A stretch of 64,000 nt of DNA from Unio delphinus (GCA_029339505.1 JAQISU010000036.1:8911001-8975000), one strand, 5' to 3'; shown: positions 1-12,905, numbered from the stretch's first letter. Translations and numbers: made by a program. The notes: generated from the letters alone by a model not told the origin.

Positions 1-1040
1 GATGGAACTCTTGATTGGCATAATGTTTTTATTCCGTCCGATAATTATCAAATCGAACAGATCAATAATGAACTCCAGCGTAGAATAAAATCCATTACAG
101 AAAAAGAATCAAAAATTGCTATAACGGTTCACGAACCGACATTATCAGCCGCGATTGAGATAAACTCACCTGGTTATGTTGTAGAACTTTATGAATAATT
201 GATCAGAACTGTACTAGGATGGCCTGAAATTCCAGGACCTAAATATCAAATACCGCGAGAACCAACCTTGAAGGTTTTACCAAACATGTGAACACATTTA
301 TAACACAACCAGAGTACAGGAAATCGATTTGGGAAAAGGAATTATTCATTATTCTTGATGGCAAAATATTCCCACGCGTCTTAATAAATTATTTATGGAT
401 GATACTACAGGGCCTGATTTTAAATGGTTGTAAACGAGGGATATATAAATACTTTCAAAGGCATAATTACCCCCGAACTCACTGACGCATTTGGTAGATT
501 GCCAAATATACTTGTTAGTGCTACAAAGGATTAATCTGATGACTTAAAACAACAAATTATCGAAACAACTAAGCATTTAAATCAAATAATAGACGATATC
601 GAGTACAATAATCTACGACTTCGTGATCGAGTAATACATTTTATAGATTCTCGTACGTATAATAATGACCCAGACGGAGGATAGAGACATATAGCTCCTA
701 GAAATGTCAATATATCCTCGGTGATCGCAGTAAATCTAGTATGTGATTTTATTGATGGAAGCTATCAAATAAAACTCGAAACATCAAATCAGGCTCAGCG
801 ATGATACATTTTATATTCATTTACACCACTGGTTCCACCTGGATTTTTAATTGTTCAAGAACCAGTATATCGTATCTATATGCGGTGTCATAATAGTTCA
901 TTAACGAGAATACATTTTAAACTCACTGAGCAATCTGGTAACTTGATTGACTTGGATAATGAAATTTTACAAATAAGTCTCATTTGGAGGGGTGCTTCCA
1001 CTGACTATGTAACCACAATACATATATATGAAATCAACTG
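1..1040 (+). pseudogene. Decayed Polinton penton/minor-capsid-type gene fragment
   Basis: Translation in several frames matches the minus-strand gene at 26667-27953 almost end to end, for example the blocks RHIAPRNVNISSVIA and GFLIVQEP. The copy is broken by stops near 196 and 682 and by frameshifts, and its 5' part lies off the window. It runs to a stop near 1040. It is a relic of a second, independent Polinton copy in the opposite orientation. No other Polinton gene, and no terminal inverted repeat, was recognised beside it. The family name rests on resemblance to Polinton minor-capsid proteins and is less certain than the homology to the copy in this window. Confidence 0.75.
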
Positions 1041-2429
1041 AACAATACCTATCCAAAATGAATATTTAGATGACATGAGAAGGTCACTGGAGCTGAATAT
1101 TCCGTGTTGACTACTTCAGAGAAGCAGACAGCATATGAGTTTGAAGCTTGCAAAATGTATGTAGATTGGTGTACTTGCAGAGCAGATGTGTGATAACTCC
1201 TACAAATTAGTTTTAAGTTGCACATATATAAATATAAAAAGTATGCAATTTCTATTTAACTATTAATTCTTAAATTACGTGTCACGACACAAGTCATGTC
1301 ACTGGGATAAGTCTTGTAGTGTTTATAGTAACATCTTCATTTTTCCGATACGCAGAGATGATGTATGTCACGATATGCACTTTAAGGGTTAACAGTTAAA
1401 TAAAAATTGTATACTGCACATAAATATACATATGTGTGTGTGTGTGTAACAGGATTAAAATCAGTGCTTTTTGCTTCAATTTTCAGATCACAACAAAATT
1501 CCTGCATACAAATGGAGTGATGAGTTAGATACCGAGGAGAACACAAAATCTAAGTTATGAGGAATATTGCCAGTACCTAATCTGAATTTTATCTCCATAG
1601 TTAAAGTAGAACTATGCTTCAAACATGAATACACACAATTGGACCCCCTTCATCAAATTCATGTACTGATAGAACTGTCGTTTTTTTTACATAACCATTA
1701 GTCAGCTGACAGTATGAATAATTTCACAATTGATTTGATACAATAACTGATTAATTACCTTTGTAAATACCTTGGGTTGCAGAAAAACTTAAAACGCACA
1801 CATTTTATTTGCTGGACACCAATTAGTGATAACCTTCTAATTAATTAGTGACAACCCTCTGATCAATTATTGACAACGTTTTGATTAATACTATTGCAAC
1901 TTTCTTTTAAATAAATTAAATAAAAGATTAAAAGTTACAATACTCTAAACCTAAAATTCGGATGATAATATTAAAATGCCAAAAGAATATGGAAAAAAGT
2001 GAAGTGTTATCAGTCTTTGGCTATATGCTGAGAATTTCATGTTTATTTGTAAGCTAGCCAAACGTATCAGTGCAGATATAACACAAATGAAATGTCAGTA
2101 AACTAAGAAACTAAATGCCGGACGTAACAGGTAATAATAATGATTATCAAAATAGTAATACTAGATGTATGACAAATAGGAGAGATGATACTATTAAATA
2201 CATATAAAATCATTATGTACCTGATTTGTGAAATATAGAGTGAAATAATACTTAATCTGTTTGAATGTCTTATATAAAGACATTATGATCTATGAATTTT
2301 GTTTTTGTTTTTAGTAAACTTTATTTTAATAGGAGCTAATATTATATTTCACCTGCCACAGTTACTTTGTTCTATATTTAGCTGGTGCTAGTCCTCAGTC
2401 AATGGTACATATTCCTATTACCTGAGGTA
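1041..2429. other. Non-coding stretch, nothing recognised
   Basis: AT-rich sequence with stops in all frames. There is a short (TG)n run near 1434-1448. I see no gene, RNA gene or mobile-element motif. Confidence 0.5.
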
Positions 2430-2684
2430 TTTGCTGTTGTTGTTGTAGGATTTAACACCATTTTTGCCACACAATATAAGTAATACATGGCGGCTAATAT
2501 AACTGGTGGAGGAAGAACCAGGGAAAACCCTGGGAAGAACCACTGACTCACAAGAAGCAGCTGGCAAGCTTACTCATACGCCCACAGTAGCTGAGCCTAA
2601 GATTCGAAACTAATGCAGACAGAGGTGAGATGGCAGTGATCTGGAGCAGTAAGCGCTTTAGACTACTCGACCACTCGGGGCCCT
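2430..2684 (-). mobile_element. tRNA-derived SINE
   Basis: Read on the minus strand, the element begins near 2684 with a tRNA-like head. It has an A-box-like TGGTCGAGTAG and, about 60 bases later, a B-box-like GTTTCGAATCT, which are the two parts of an RNA polymerase III promoter. A conserved-looking body with an inverted motif (CCCAGGGTTTTCCCTGG) follows, then a tail ending in a CAACAACAAC run near 2437, as expected for a SINE mobilised by an L2-type LINE. The head resembles class II tRNA (Ser/Leu) by eye; I did not fold it. The family name is unknown. Confidence 0.65.
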
Positions 2685-2741
2685 AGAAACAAGTAGTACA
2701 GCAATATAGTCCGATTATGATGCCTTGTAACTGATGTCATT

Positions 2742-3035
2742 CAGTAAATTGCTCATCTTGTTTTTGATGCCCTGTGCTATTTTCAGTAAATTGCTCATCT
2801 TGTTTTTGATGCCCTGTGCTATTTTCAGTAAATTGCTCATCTTGTTTTTGATGCCCTGTGCTATTTTCAGTAAATTGCTCATCTTGTTTTTGATGCCCTG
2901 TGCTATTTTCAGTAAATTGCTCATCTTGTTTTTGATGCCCTGTGCTATTTTCAGTAAATTGCTCATCTTGTTTTTGATGCCCTGTGCTATTTTCAGTAAA
3001 TTGCTCATCTTGTTTTTGATGCCCAGTAACTTATG
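2742..3035. repeat. 42-bp tandem repeat, 7 copies
   Basis: The unit CAGTAAATTGCTCATCTTGT followed by TTTTGATGCCCTGTGCTATTTT recurs exactly every 42 bases about seven times. Because 42 is divisible by three, both strands carry open frames of repeated 14-residue peptides. These are most simply by-products of the repeat, not genes. Degenerate units continue to about 3140 and resume at 9775-9910 beyond the LTR element, so the retrotransposon landed inside this repeat. Confidence 0.9.
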
Positions 3036-3809
3036 CTATTCGGAATATTATTGCCCATCTTGCTTTGGATGCCCTGTACGTTATTCAGTAAATTGCCTAT
3101 CATTGCCCATCTTCTTTTCGATGCCTAATACTGGAATTCAACTAAGATTCAAAATAATCTTATGTGAATACAAATATACCAATTGAAACAGCAACTGGAA
3201 TAAACATATGCTTCTTGACACTTGTACAGTTGCAATATTCATCCACCGATAAACCGCACAGTTTCACCATGTTCCTTGGGTTGACCCACTCTTTTGTATC
3301 GGCAGCTCACCCCTTCATGAATCCACTACATGTACAGTCAGTCATACGTATACACGTACAGACAGCATGCAGCATCCTTGTATTAGCTATTTATACAGTC
3401 GTGGCTTCACCACATGTACAGACATACATATAGACATCTAGATAGCTCGTTACATCACCTCGTAACCACCTCATAACCTAGTAAACCCTGTGGCTTTTAG
3501 AAATGCCACGTGAAAATACGTGCTCTTCTCACTAGATCCAAAAGATCACTCTGTTAATTATACCTTAATCTTGCTTAATTCATAGGTTAGTGAGTAATAT
3601 TCAAGGTACAATACCCGTGCATATAGTGATAATGATGTCCGTAGCCACAAGTAGTTTACGGCGGTGAGACATATGTTTGTTCCGTCTCTTGTCTGGAAAA
3701 AGACACCTGTTCATCGCAGACAGTGCTGTACACATGCACATCACAAATAATCAAATATTTCTCAGGCAAAACAAAAGTTGTTTTTTATTTCTTTCTAATT
3801 CTGTGGCCC
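3036..3809. other. Degenerate 42-bp repeats, then non-coding DNA
   Basis: 3036-3140 holds diverged copies of the neighbouring 42-bp repeat. The rest up to the LTR has short frames only, and none resembles a known protein. Confidence 0.5.
3805..3809. repeat. Target-site duplication GGCCC, left copy
   Basis: GGCCC immediately precedes the TG of the left LTR. The same five bases follow the CA of the right LTR at 9775-9779. Five bases is the usual duplication length for Ty3/gypsy integration. Confidence 0.85.
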
Positions 3810-5111
3810 TGTCACAGAATTAGGCGAAAATTGAATTTATTTTCTTCTTGATTTACAAACTAATCTCACCATTTTTTTTGTTTCGTCGTTCATGCGTTGC
3901 CTGGGGTGAATAAGTTGTTTTTCCCAAGGTAAGCAGCGTGTAACGATTTGCATGTGCCTGATTTTGAATTACATGAAATCCGGAACATTAGTTTAACGTA
4001 GTGCACGGTAATCTTGCCGTGATTTCTGCTCACCTATTTGAGGGTATATAAGGCAGAATATTTATGATCAATATTACGGGACCTAAAGTATCTAATCACA
4101 GGATAGATAGCTCGTCTTTCAATCTCCAGCCAAAGGGCTGATAACACATCTGATAGCGCATCTGATAACATCTGATAATCTCTGATAACACATCTGATAG
4201 CGCATCTGATAACATCTGATAATCTCTGATAACGCATCTGATAGCATCTGATAACATCTGATAACATCGTTGATAACATCTCTGAGATTGTTGCTGAAAT
4301 TGTTGCTAATTTATTGTGCAATCGAATTGAAGTATCTGACTGTCTGTCTGTCGAATTGTCTGTTCGTCTACATCTGTCGTGACGTGTAAATATCCGGAAA
4401 TCTGGAAGTCCGAGTGTCGGAGCTGTCTAGAGTTGTAAACATCCGGGGCGACATCTAGGGTATTGAGGAACGTTGGTCCTAGTAGATGTTGTATGTTGTC
4501 TGTACGTATAACTGTGATGGATCCGTGAAGGGCAAACGGCCGATAAAAGTATTGGTCAACCCTAGGTCTTCGGTGAAACTGGGCGGCGATTCAACTGGTG
4601 GTGAATCGTACGGTTATACAGGGTCGAGACACATATGTGTGCTGCAATTGTAGTACAATTGAATACATTGTTGTATTTACATGGTTATTTCAGATCACAT
4701 TAGTATTTCAAGGGATTGCATGAATCTCAATAAAAGCTAGCAACTTGATTGAATACATGTATATGTTCGTGCTAGTTGTCGCAATCCATACATGCGATAG
4801 TATAGTTTGATGTTTTGTGTTTGTTATCGTAATTTATACTTGCGGTAATATAACTTTCGTAAAGGTTCCTTGGATCTGTGTATAGTCCAAGAGATCCTTT
4901 TATATCTGTGTTTTATTTTGTATTGCTATTTCATTTATTCATGTATTGTGAATGGTTGTGAGTGTAATTGTGGGTTGAGCGCATGAGTTATTGTGTTGAT
5001 ACATCATTATTTTTCATTAAATATTTATTTCATAAATTTATATTTTCTTTCACATATTGTGTTTGTGTTGTTCATTTAATCCACCATCCTCTCGGTAACA
5101 ATTCTGTTACA
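3810..5111 (+). repeat. 5' LTR of Ty3/gypsy-type element
   Basis: This 1302-bp LTR starts TGTCACAG and ends CTGTTACA, so it has TG...CA ends in a short inverted repeat. It is nearly identical by eye to 8463-9774. It contains an internal minisatellite of GATAACATCT-type units at about 4137-4275. A TATA-like GGTATATAAGG at 4043-4053 may be the promoter. Confidence 0.92.
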
Positions 5112-5131
5112 ATGGTGTCAGAAGTGGGATC
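5112..5131 (+). promoter_or_regulatory. Primer-binding site (tRNA-Leu-like)
   Basis: One base after the 5' LTR lies TGGTGTCAGAAGTGGGATC. It looks complementary to the 3' end of a tRNA-Leu, the primer for minus-strand synthesis. The tRNA assignment is from memory of tRNA-Leu ends and was not aligned. Confidence 0.65.
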
Positions 5132-5331
5132 GTTGGATTAAGTGAACTGTCAATCATTTTTGTGAAAGTATACATTTAATGGTTATATTTGAGCGTGACC
5201 TTCTTGACAAGATAATACTCAAGTTGGGGTTTATTTTTGTTTAGTTTATCTAGGTCCGTGTGTCCAGTATAAATGTGTTTAAAGTATTGGTTTGGTTACC
5301 TATATATATTCATATTACAATTGTCATGTGA

Positions 5332-8280
5332 TCCCTTAAGGACTTGGTTGCCTTAGGCAAAGATTTTGGATATGAAGGTGAAAGCTTAAGGAAATTTATT
5401 CAAGAAGAACAAGCCCGGGAAAGGGAAGAAAGGGTAAGAGCAAGGAAATTAGAAAGGGAAGCCGATGAAAGGAAACGGGAATTAGAAAGGGAATCCGAAG
5501 AAACGAAACGGGAATTAGAAAGGGAATCCGAAGATAGGAAATGGGCCTTTGAGAGGGAAAACATAGAATTAGAGAATCAGGCCGAAAGGGAAAAGATAGA
5601 ATTAGAGAAGCACGCCGAAAGGGAAAAGATAGAATTAGAGAAAGGGAAGATAGAATTAGAGAAGCAGGCCGAAAAGGATAGGATAGGATGGGAAATGGAA
5701 GCGGAGGAAAAGCGAATAGAGTTAGAAGAAAAAGCAAAGCAACGGGATCATGAGCGTAAGGTAGAATTAGCGACATCTGGAAGAGAACATGATTCTGCCT
5801 TTAGCGAATTAAGGGGCCCCAAATTACCTCCCTTTGACGATGAAAAAGATAACATGGATAGTTATCTTCATCGGTTTGAGCGGTATGCTGAAAACCAGAA
5901 GTGGAGTCAAAATGACTGGGCACTTTATCTTAGTGCTCTATTAAAAGGTAAAGCACTGGATGTATACTCGCGACTTCCGAGAGACGATGTGTTTAAGTAC
6001 GACGTCCTAAAAGAAGCACTTCACAAAAGGTACGAGCTCACTGAACAGGGTTTTCGTAAAAAGTTCAGGTATAGCAAGCCCGATAAGGGAGAAACCTTTG
6101 GTCAGTTCACCGTTAGAATTGCGAACTATTTTGAGCGGTGGATTGAATGCGGCAAAGCGGTGAAAACGTTTGAAGGGTTGACTGATTTCTTGCTCAGAGA
6201 TCAATTATTTAATACAGTTGGGCGAGAATTAGATCAATTTATGAAGGAGAAAGTCTTCACAAACGTAAAAGATATGGCTAAGCAGGCCGATTTCTTTGCC
6301 GAAGCTCATGGGGGAACCCAGAACGTGGTTTTAAAAGATTTTAAGTCTGGAAACCAGTCTGTGAGACCTATGCCTAGGGAGCTTGTAAAATCAGCTGTGG
6401 TAAATAGGTCAGTTAGGAATCCAGTTATTCAGCGTGTGCAATGTTTCTTGTGTAATGCATGGGGTCATGTTCAAAAAGACTGTCCTAAAAGAAAGGGACT
6501 TGTACATAAGGTAGCAGTGGCTATACAAAGTAAAGGTATATCTGATAACATCGTACAGGTAGAACCTTGTATTCATTCGCTTGGCACGTGTCTATTTCCC
6601 GAAGCGCGTGTACCAACCGCGAGAGGGTTTGTCAACGGTCGAGAAGTCGAAGTATTACGTGACACTGGTTGCACTGGCGTAGTGATCAAACGTAGTCTCG
6701 TGCAGGATAACCAAATGCTCGGGTGGGAGTCCCCATGTATGTTACTTGATCAGACGATCGGTCGCATTCCCGTAACAAGGATCACAGTAAAAACACTTTG
6801 TCTAACGGGAACTGTTGATGCCCTTTGTATGGAAAACCCTATTTACGATCTGACGATCGGTAATGTTGAAGGTCCCCGTCTTCCAACCATGGCCGATTTT
6901 AAAATACCTTTGGCTCAGGCAGTCGAAACGCGAGCGCAAACACGGCGAGAGAAAACCGCGTTTCATAAATTAATAGTCCCTGAATCGATCTCAGGAATTT
7001 CGCGTGATGATTTCAAACAAGAGCAAGAACATGATGAATCCATCAAAACTATTGTTGAGAAAATCACGTCCGGCGCGATTAAACACTGCAAGCGATGCGG
7101 TAGCTCGAGATTCGTACGCAAGATCGGATTAATTCATAGGGAGATTAGCGCTCGGGAGGGTAAGAAATATTGGCAAGTGGTCGTACCCCAGAGATATAGA
7201 TCTCAAGTACTTAGGGTGGTGCATGAGTCAAGCATGGCAGGACACCTAGGTAAGGCTAAGACCACTAGCAGGGTAGTCGCTGAATTCTACTGGCCTGGTG
7301 TTAATGGCGATGTCACACGGTTCTGTAGGTCGTGCGACGTATGTCAGAAAACCGTATGTAAGGGAAGGGTCACAAGGGTGCCCTTAGGACAGATGCCATT
7401 AATAGATACACCGTTTAAAAGAGTGGCAGTAGATATTGTATGACCAATACACCCGGTTACCGAAAGAAAGAATCGTTATATTCTTACTCTGGTTGATTAC
7501 GCGACCAGATACCCCGAAGCCGTAGCGTTACCAACTATTAAAACGGAAAGGGTAGCTGAAGCATTAGTTGATATCTTCAGTAGGGTAGGGGTGCCAGAAG
7601 AAATCTTCACTGATTGTGGTGCCCAATTCACCTCTGACCTCATGGGTGAAATAAGTAGGATGTTATCCATCAAACAGCTAAACACTACCCCATACCATCC
7701 GATGTGCAATGGACTGGTAGAGAAGTTTAATAGTACTCTGAAAAGCATGCTGCAAAAGATGTGCGCGGAACGTCCGCAAGACTGGGACCGTTATTTGAAC
7801 GCTGTTCTGTTCGCGTACCGTGAAGTACCGCAGGAAAGTTTAGGGTTTTCACCCTTCGAATTGTTGTACGGTAGGACAGTTCGAGGCCCGATGCGGATAC
7901 TACGCGAACTATGGACTGGTGACGTCGCAAACGAGGAAATAAAAACAACTTACCAGTACGTGTTAGATCTAAGAAATAAACTTGAGAGTACATGCCAGAT
8001 GGCACGTGACGAATTAATTAAATCGGGGCGTAGATATGCCAAGTATTGCAACCGCAGAGCGCGAAATAGGAAATTTCTTGTGGGAGATCAGGTTCTATTG
8101 CTTCTTCCAACGAGCTAAAATAAGTTATTAGTCCAGTGGAAAGGTCCATATGAAGTTAAAGAGGTAAAAGGTGACATGGACTATAAAATTGACATGGACG
8201 GTAATTTAAAGACATTCCATGCTAACATGCTCAAGTTGTACATCAAGAGACAGAGCGACAATGTCAATAAGGGGAGTTGA
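5332..8280 (+). pseudogene. Gag-protease-integrase polyprotein of gypsy-type element, with in-frame stops
   Basis: One reading frame runs through the whole internal region. In order it has a long charged coiled coil (5400-5800), a retroviral-type capsid region (about 5820-6310), a CX2CX4HX4C zinc knuckle (6440-6485), and a retropepsin-like RDTGCTG site near 6657-6677. The integrase HHCC zinc finger (HESSMAGHLG to CRSCDVCQK, 7219-7350) and the DDE core with D in TDCG (7606) and E in GLVEKFN (7717) follow. A C-terminal QWKGPYEVKE module ends at 8280. In-frame stops sit at 5329 just after a candidate ATG, at 7441-7443 and at 8116-8118. Reverse transcriptase and RNase H are absent between protease and integrase. 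The order therefore looks like the Gmr1-type gag-PR-INT-(RT-RH) arrangement with RT-RH deleted. Confidence 0.88.
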
Positions 8281-8327
8281 AAATATAGGCGCAGACTACT
8301 TGAGTAGGGCATGATGGGAAATTTGTA
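8281..8327 (+). pseudogene. Residual RNase H C-terminal tail
   Basis: Just after the integrase end, a different frame reads GVENIGADYLSRA then stop. ENxxADxLSR is the usual end of gypsy RNase H. Its place 3' of integrase indicates that RT-RNase H once followed integrase and was removed by a deletion with one end here. Confidence 0.6.
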
Positions 8328-8450
8328 TGAATTTGCCCCTTAATAAAATCTAGTTTGCAGTATAACCATGTAAATGTTGTAAGATATCATCAGTAGTTAT
8401 TTTTCTTCTATTCTGTGTTAGTTTTAAAAATGTGTACATTTTTATTCTTA

Positions 8451-8460
8451 AGGGGGAGGT
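8451..8460 (+). promoter_or_regulatory. Polypurine tract
   Basis: AGGGGGAGGT lies two bases before the TG of the 3' LTR, the normal place for the plus-strand primer of reverse transcription. Confidence 0.75.
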
Positions 8461-8462
8461 AT

Positions 8463-9774
8463 TGTCACAGAATTAGGCGAAAATTGAATTTATTTTCTTC
8501 TTGATTTACAAACTAATCTCACCATTTTTTTTGTTTCGTCGTACATGCGTTGCCTGGGGTGAATAAGTTGTTTTTCCCAAGGTAAGCAGCGTGTAACCGT
8601 TTGAATGTGCCTGATTTTGAATTACATGAAATCCGGAACATTAGTTTCACGTAGTGCACGGTAATCTTGCCGTGATTTCTGCTCACCTATTTGAGGGTAT
8701 ATAAGGCAGAATATTTATGATCAATATCACGGGACCTAAAGTATCTAATCAAAGGATAGATAGCTCGTCTTTCAATCTCCAGCCAAAGGGCTGATAACAC
8801 ATCTGATAGCGCATCTGATAACATCTGATAATCTCTGATAACACATCTGATAGCGCATCTAAAAACATCTGATAATCTCTGATAACGCATCTGATAGCAT
8901 CTGATAACATCTGATAACATCTGATAACATCGTTGATAACATCTCTGAGATTGTAGCTGAAATTGTTGCTGATTTATTGTGCAATCGAATTGAAGTATCT
9001 GACTGTCTGTCTGTCGAATTGTCTGTTCGTCTACATCTGTCGTGACGAGTAAATATCCGGAAATCTAGAAGTCCGAGTGTCGGAGCTGTCTAGAGTTGTA
9101 AACATCCGGGGCGACATCTAGGGTATTGAGGAACGTTGGTTCTAGTAGATGTTGTATGCTGTCTGTACGTATAACTGTGGTGGATCCGTGAAGGGCAAAC
9201 GGCCGATAAAAGTATTGGTCAACCCTAGGTCTTCGGGGAAACTGGGCGGCGATTCAACTGGTGGTGAATCGTACGGTTATACAGGGTCGAGACACATGTG
9301 TGTGTTGCAATTGTAGTACAATTGAATACATTGTTGTATTTACATGGTTATTTCAGATCACAATAGTATTTCAAGGGATTGCATGAATCTCAATAAAAGC
9401 TAGCAACTTGATTGAATACATGTATATGTTCGTGCTAGTTGTCGCAATCCATACGTGCGATAGTATAGTTTGATGTTTTGTGTTTGTTATCGTAATTTAT
9501 ACTTGCGGTAATATAACTTTCGTAAAGGTTCCTTGGATCTGTGTATAGTCCAAGAGATCCCTTTATATCTGTGTTTTATTTTGTATTGATATTTCAATTA
9601 TTCATGTATTGTGAATGGTTGTGAGTGTAATTGTGGGTTGAGCGCATGAGTTATTGTGTTGATACATCATTATTTTTCATTAATAATTTATTTCATAAAT
9701 TTATATTTTCTTTCACATATAGTGTTTGTGTTGTTCATTTAATCCACCATCCTCTCGGTAACAATTCTGTTACA
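8463..9774 (+). repeat. 3' LTR of Ty3/gypsy-type element
   Basis: 1312 bp, TG...CA. It differs from the 5' LTR by scattered substitutions (for example TTCATGCG against TACATGCG near the start) and by a slightly longer GATAACATCT minisatellite at about 8790-8945. It is followed by the target-site duplication GGCCC at 9775-9779. Confidence 0.92.
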
Positions 9775-11250
9775 GGCCCTGCCCATCTTGTTTTTGATGC
9801 CTAATACCATATTCAGTAAATTGCCGATCTTGATTTTGATGCATAATAATATATTCAGTTAATTACCCATCTTGTTTTTGATGCCCTAAAACTTATGTCA
9901 TTCAGTATTTTGTTTATCTTGTTTTTGTTTGTTCTTGATGCTGCTACTTAACGGTTTACAGGCACTAAGTGTTTCAAACAAAATTGTAGTGTTTTACCAT
10001 ATCTGCGGTTATTTGTATACATCTTTGTTATATATATATCTGCACTCCTGTTCTGCTTAATGTTCAAATTGTGTAAAATATCAGATCTTGAATTACTTGT
10101 CTTCACTGGAATATCCCTTCATTTCCCAGAGGGGTAGGGAGCACTTCCTGTTGCAGGGACTTTACCAGCTCCATTTAGGAGAGATGCTTGGCTGTTTAAA
10201 TTGTATGAAAATACCTGCTTCAGTAAGTGGTCAATCAATCTTGGTGGATGGAAATTGACTGCTCCAATGAAGAATGGATACTTGGTACTTATCATTATAA
10301 GGAATTTGACAACATCAGATAGGAAATCCTGCCTTTCCAGCATGGAAAGCATGGATTTGTTAACACAAGAAAATCTGTTAGCAGATTGAGCAGATATCAT
10401 TTGTCAGTTTTAAAGTCTCAGAACAGAGAATAAAAACCTGACAAGTCTTTGAATAGTGAGAGACTGGCACAGGGTGCTAGGTACCAGCTGCTGAATCAAA
10501 GAGCACTAGTCTTAGGCACTCGTCATCATATTAAGTACTTGTCACTGGACTCCTGTCTCTTGTCACCAGATGTAGATCACCAGCGACGTTTTATTTTTGT
10601 CACAGATCTCTGGTTGCTGGGCACATCAGCATGGAGAATTTTGTGCCAGGCACCAGTCACATGGAACCAGTCTTGGTAAAATGATCAGGTAGAAACCATT
10701 CTGTTCATCATGGATCAAACTTTTGGTTGTATCTCATCCATTTCCTATTGTGAGATCCACAGCTTTCTCCAACCCATGGGTTAGGCGAAGGGGAGGATGT
10801 TTAATAAGGCCTCCTTGCTCCAGATCTTTGTCCAAAGTCTTCAAGGTCTTCACAGGTGCTAAGTTCATTTCCAGTTCGATAAGGGTTTCCAGGATCAGTC
10901 TATAATGGACCCTGGATCTGGAAATGTAGAAAAATCACATACTTTAATGTTTTCAGCAAGGGCTTGAGCAGAAACATAACACTTCGTTTGTGATTCCCTT
11001 CGAGCCATCTTTCACACAAGAAGGTGGTTGGAGGGCAAGAGAGGATCTCTAATGACACCTCCTCTATTTTAACGATGGAGGCAGATGGTCCTTGGATGTC
11101 GCTCTCATTCCAGCCAATTCAACCTTTTCCGAATCATTCACCAAGATTTGGAGCAAACACATGCACAAAAACACACTACTCATCTGAGGATAAGAACTCA
11201 TTACCATTAAGTCGCAGATTCCACCACAGAGGTTCATATGGTCCGACTTC
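9775..11250. other. Repeat remnants and unrecognised sequence
   Basis: 9775-9910 continues the degenerate 42-bp repeat that was split by the LTR element. From there to about 11250 there are short open frames on both strands (for example 10449-10679 plus and 10119-10400 minus) that match nothing I recognise. Part of it may be the 5' section of the Penelope-like element that follows. Confidence 0.4.
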
Positions 11251-11289
11251 ATGGAACGTTCAGGCTCTATATACAATCTTGTCCAGAGT

Positions 11290-12208
11290 TGAAAAGGAAA
11301 TAAATTCTAAAGAGCAGAGGCATACTACAAACATCAATTTAACCCCTCAGGAAAGACAGTCGCTGAAAATACTGCGCAAGATGGAAGTTGTCACAAGTCC
11401 AACAGACAAGCGGTCTTTTGTTGTTGTCATGAATACATACGGCTACATAGATGTGGTGAACAAGCAACTTTTGGACAGAGACGCTACATTTTTTAATATA
11501 CAGTCATGGTCCAACAGATAAACAAGCCATAAATGTGTAAGACATTAAAAGCCATGACATATTGATGACAAAATACTAACATTCCTCCTTTTAAAGGACC
11601 CCAAAGCCAGGGACATTTTATTTACTCCCTTACATACTAAAAAGAAAGACCATTAATTTCCAGAAACAAACTTTCCACTACAAAAAAATACCTCAATTCA
11701 TTGATGTTCAAATCTGGCAGTTCGTTGTAAAGTTACATTAATATATTCAAGTTCCAAATAACGTTTTCATTGTCACCAAGGAAACTTCTTCCAAAAACAC
11801 CCAACATCCTAAAGGGAAAGGTATCAAAACAGGTTAGGATGTATGAGACAGCCTACCTGAACCATCCCCTTCAAAACTTATGTTTCATCAAATTTTAAAC
11901 TCTGGTTCTCAAATTGAACAATTTGCGTATTCAGCAACGACCACTTCATGTAAATTATAGGGATCGCAATAGGCACTAAAATGAAACGTGTGATTGCCAA
12001 TATTCTCAAATATTGTGGCATACAGTATATTGGACAAACCAGTCAACAAATATCTAATCCTATGGACCAATACAGATCAGACATACAAAATTATATGGAT
12101 CAGTCTTTTTCATATCATATTGCTGTACATTTTAACGACAGTTCCCATACTTTGCAAGATTTTTCGTTCCAACATATTGCTATAAGTGATTCTGAGATGG
12201 AACATTAG
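11290..12208 (+). mobile_element. Broken Penelope-like element (RT N-terminus and GIY-YIG end)
   Basis: At about 11340-11505 the plus strand reads NLTPQERQSLKILRKM then SFVVVMNTYGYIDVVNKQL. This is the pattern of the N-terminal reverse transcriptase region of Penelope-like elements. At 11985-12208 another frame reads YCGIQYIGQTSQQI and later IAVHFNDSSHTLQDFSF, the GIY-YIG endonuclease found at their C-terminus, ending in a stop. The catalytic RT core between them is missing or destroyed, with frameshifts and stops throughout. Assignment is by motif only. A clade such as Neptune or Coprina cannot be chosen from what remains. Confidence 0.65.
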
Positions 12209-12874
12209 CTAAGGAAATCTTTTAAATTCTCCGTCTTAACATGGTATATCCAAGAGACCTAAATTACAAAACTAGACATACGTTTTTTTTAACAATATTG
12301 TTTTATATGCATTGTGAAGAATTTGCATTTGATTTACTACCCTTTTTACAATTATTAAGGAGATTTTTGTAATATTCGAATTTATGAAGTAACTTAAATT
12401 ATTGACAGTTATATACTAATGTCATACAAAATAATTTAATAATTTTTTTTAAATACAGAAGGCGTTATGAAATAAATTTTCCATACATTGAGTAATTATG
12501 TATAGAATACTTATGTAGTTATATTATAGTAAATATTATATTGGTGCTAATTTGTCTTATATAATGTATATTATGTTGGCAGGATTAGTTAACCTTACTT
12601 CAAAATTCTATAAAATGACATCGATGTACTTTTGGACCTTTTACAAATCACAGTAACAGACTATGGCAGATAAATAAACACATGAAAACTTTTTCAATCT
12701 TTCAGCACTAGGTGGTTGTCTCTATGATGCAGACTGAGAGCACATCAATATAAAAAAATATGTAATAAAATTATTATGCATGTTATATTTAAAATAATAC
12801 AGTATACATAATCAAGATAATAATAAACTGTTTATCTTTATTTATTCACAAGGTTCTTATATATTCTAAAACAA

Positions 12875-12905
<31 letters not shown>

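Larger units (their letters stand above)
3810..9774 (+). mobile_element. Non-autonomous Ty3/gypsy-type LTR retrotransposon, RT-deleted
   Basis: Complete LTR-PBS-gag-pro-int-PPT-LTR structure of 5965 bp with a perfect 5-bp target duplication. It lacks reverse transcriptase and RNase H. Moderate LTR divergence and several stops in the polyprotein show that it is not young. Mobilisation would have needed enzymes from a full-length relative. Confidence 0.9.

Noticed and set aside
2715..3186. Long open frames on both strands across the 42-bp repeat
   Set aside because: They exist because the unit length is divisible by three; there is no gene context or non-repetitive coding signal.
5396..5776. 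126-codon minus-strand frame opposite the gag coiled coil
   Set aside because: Shadow of the Glu/Lys-rich gag sequence on the other strand.
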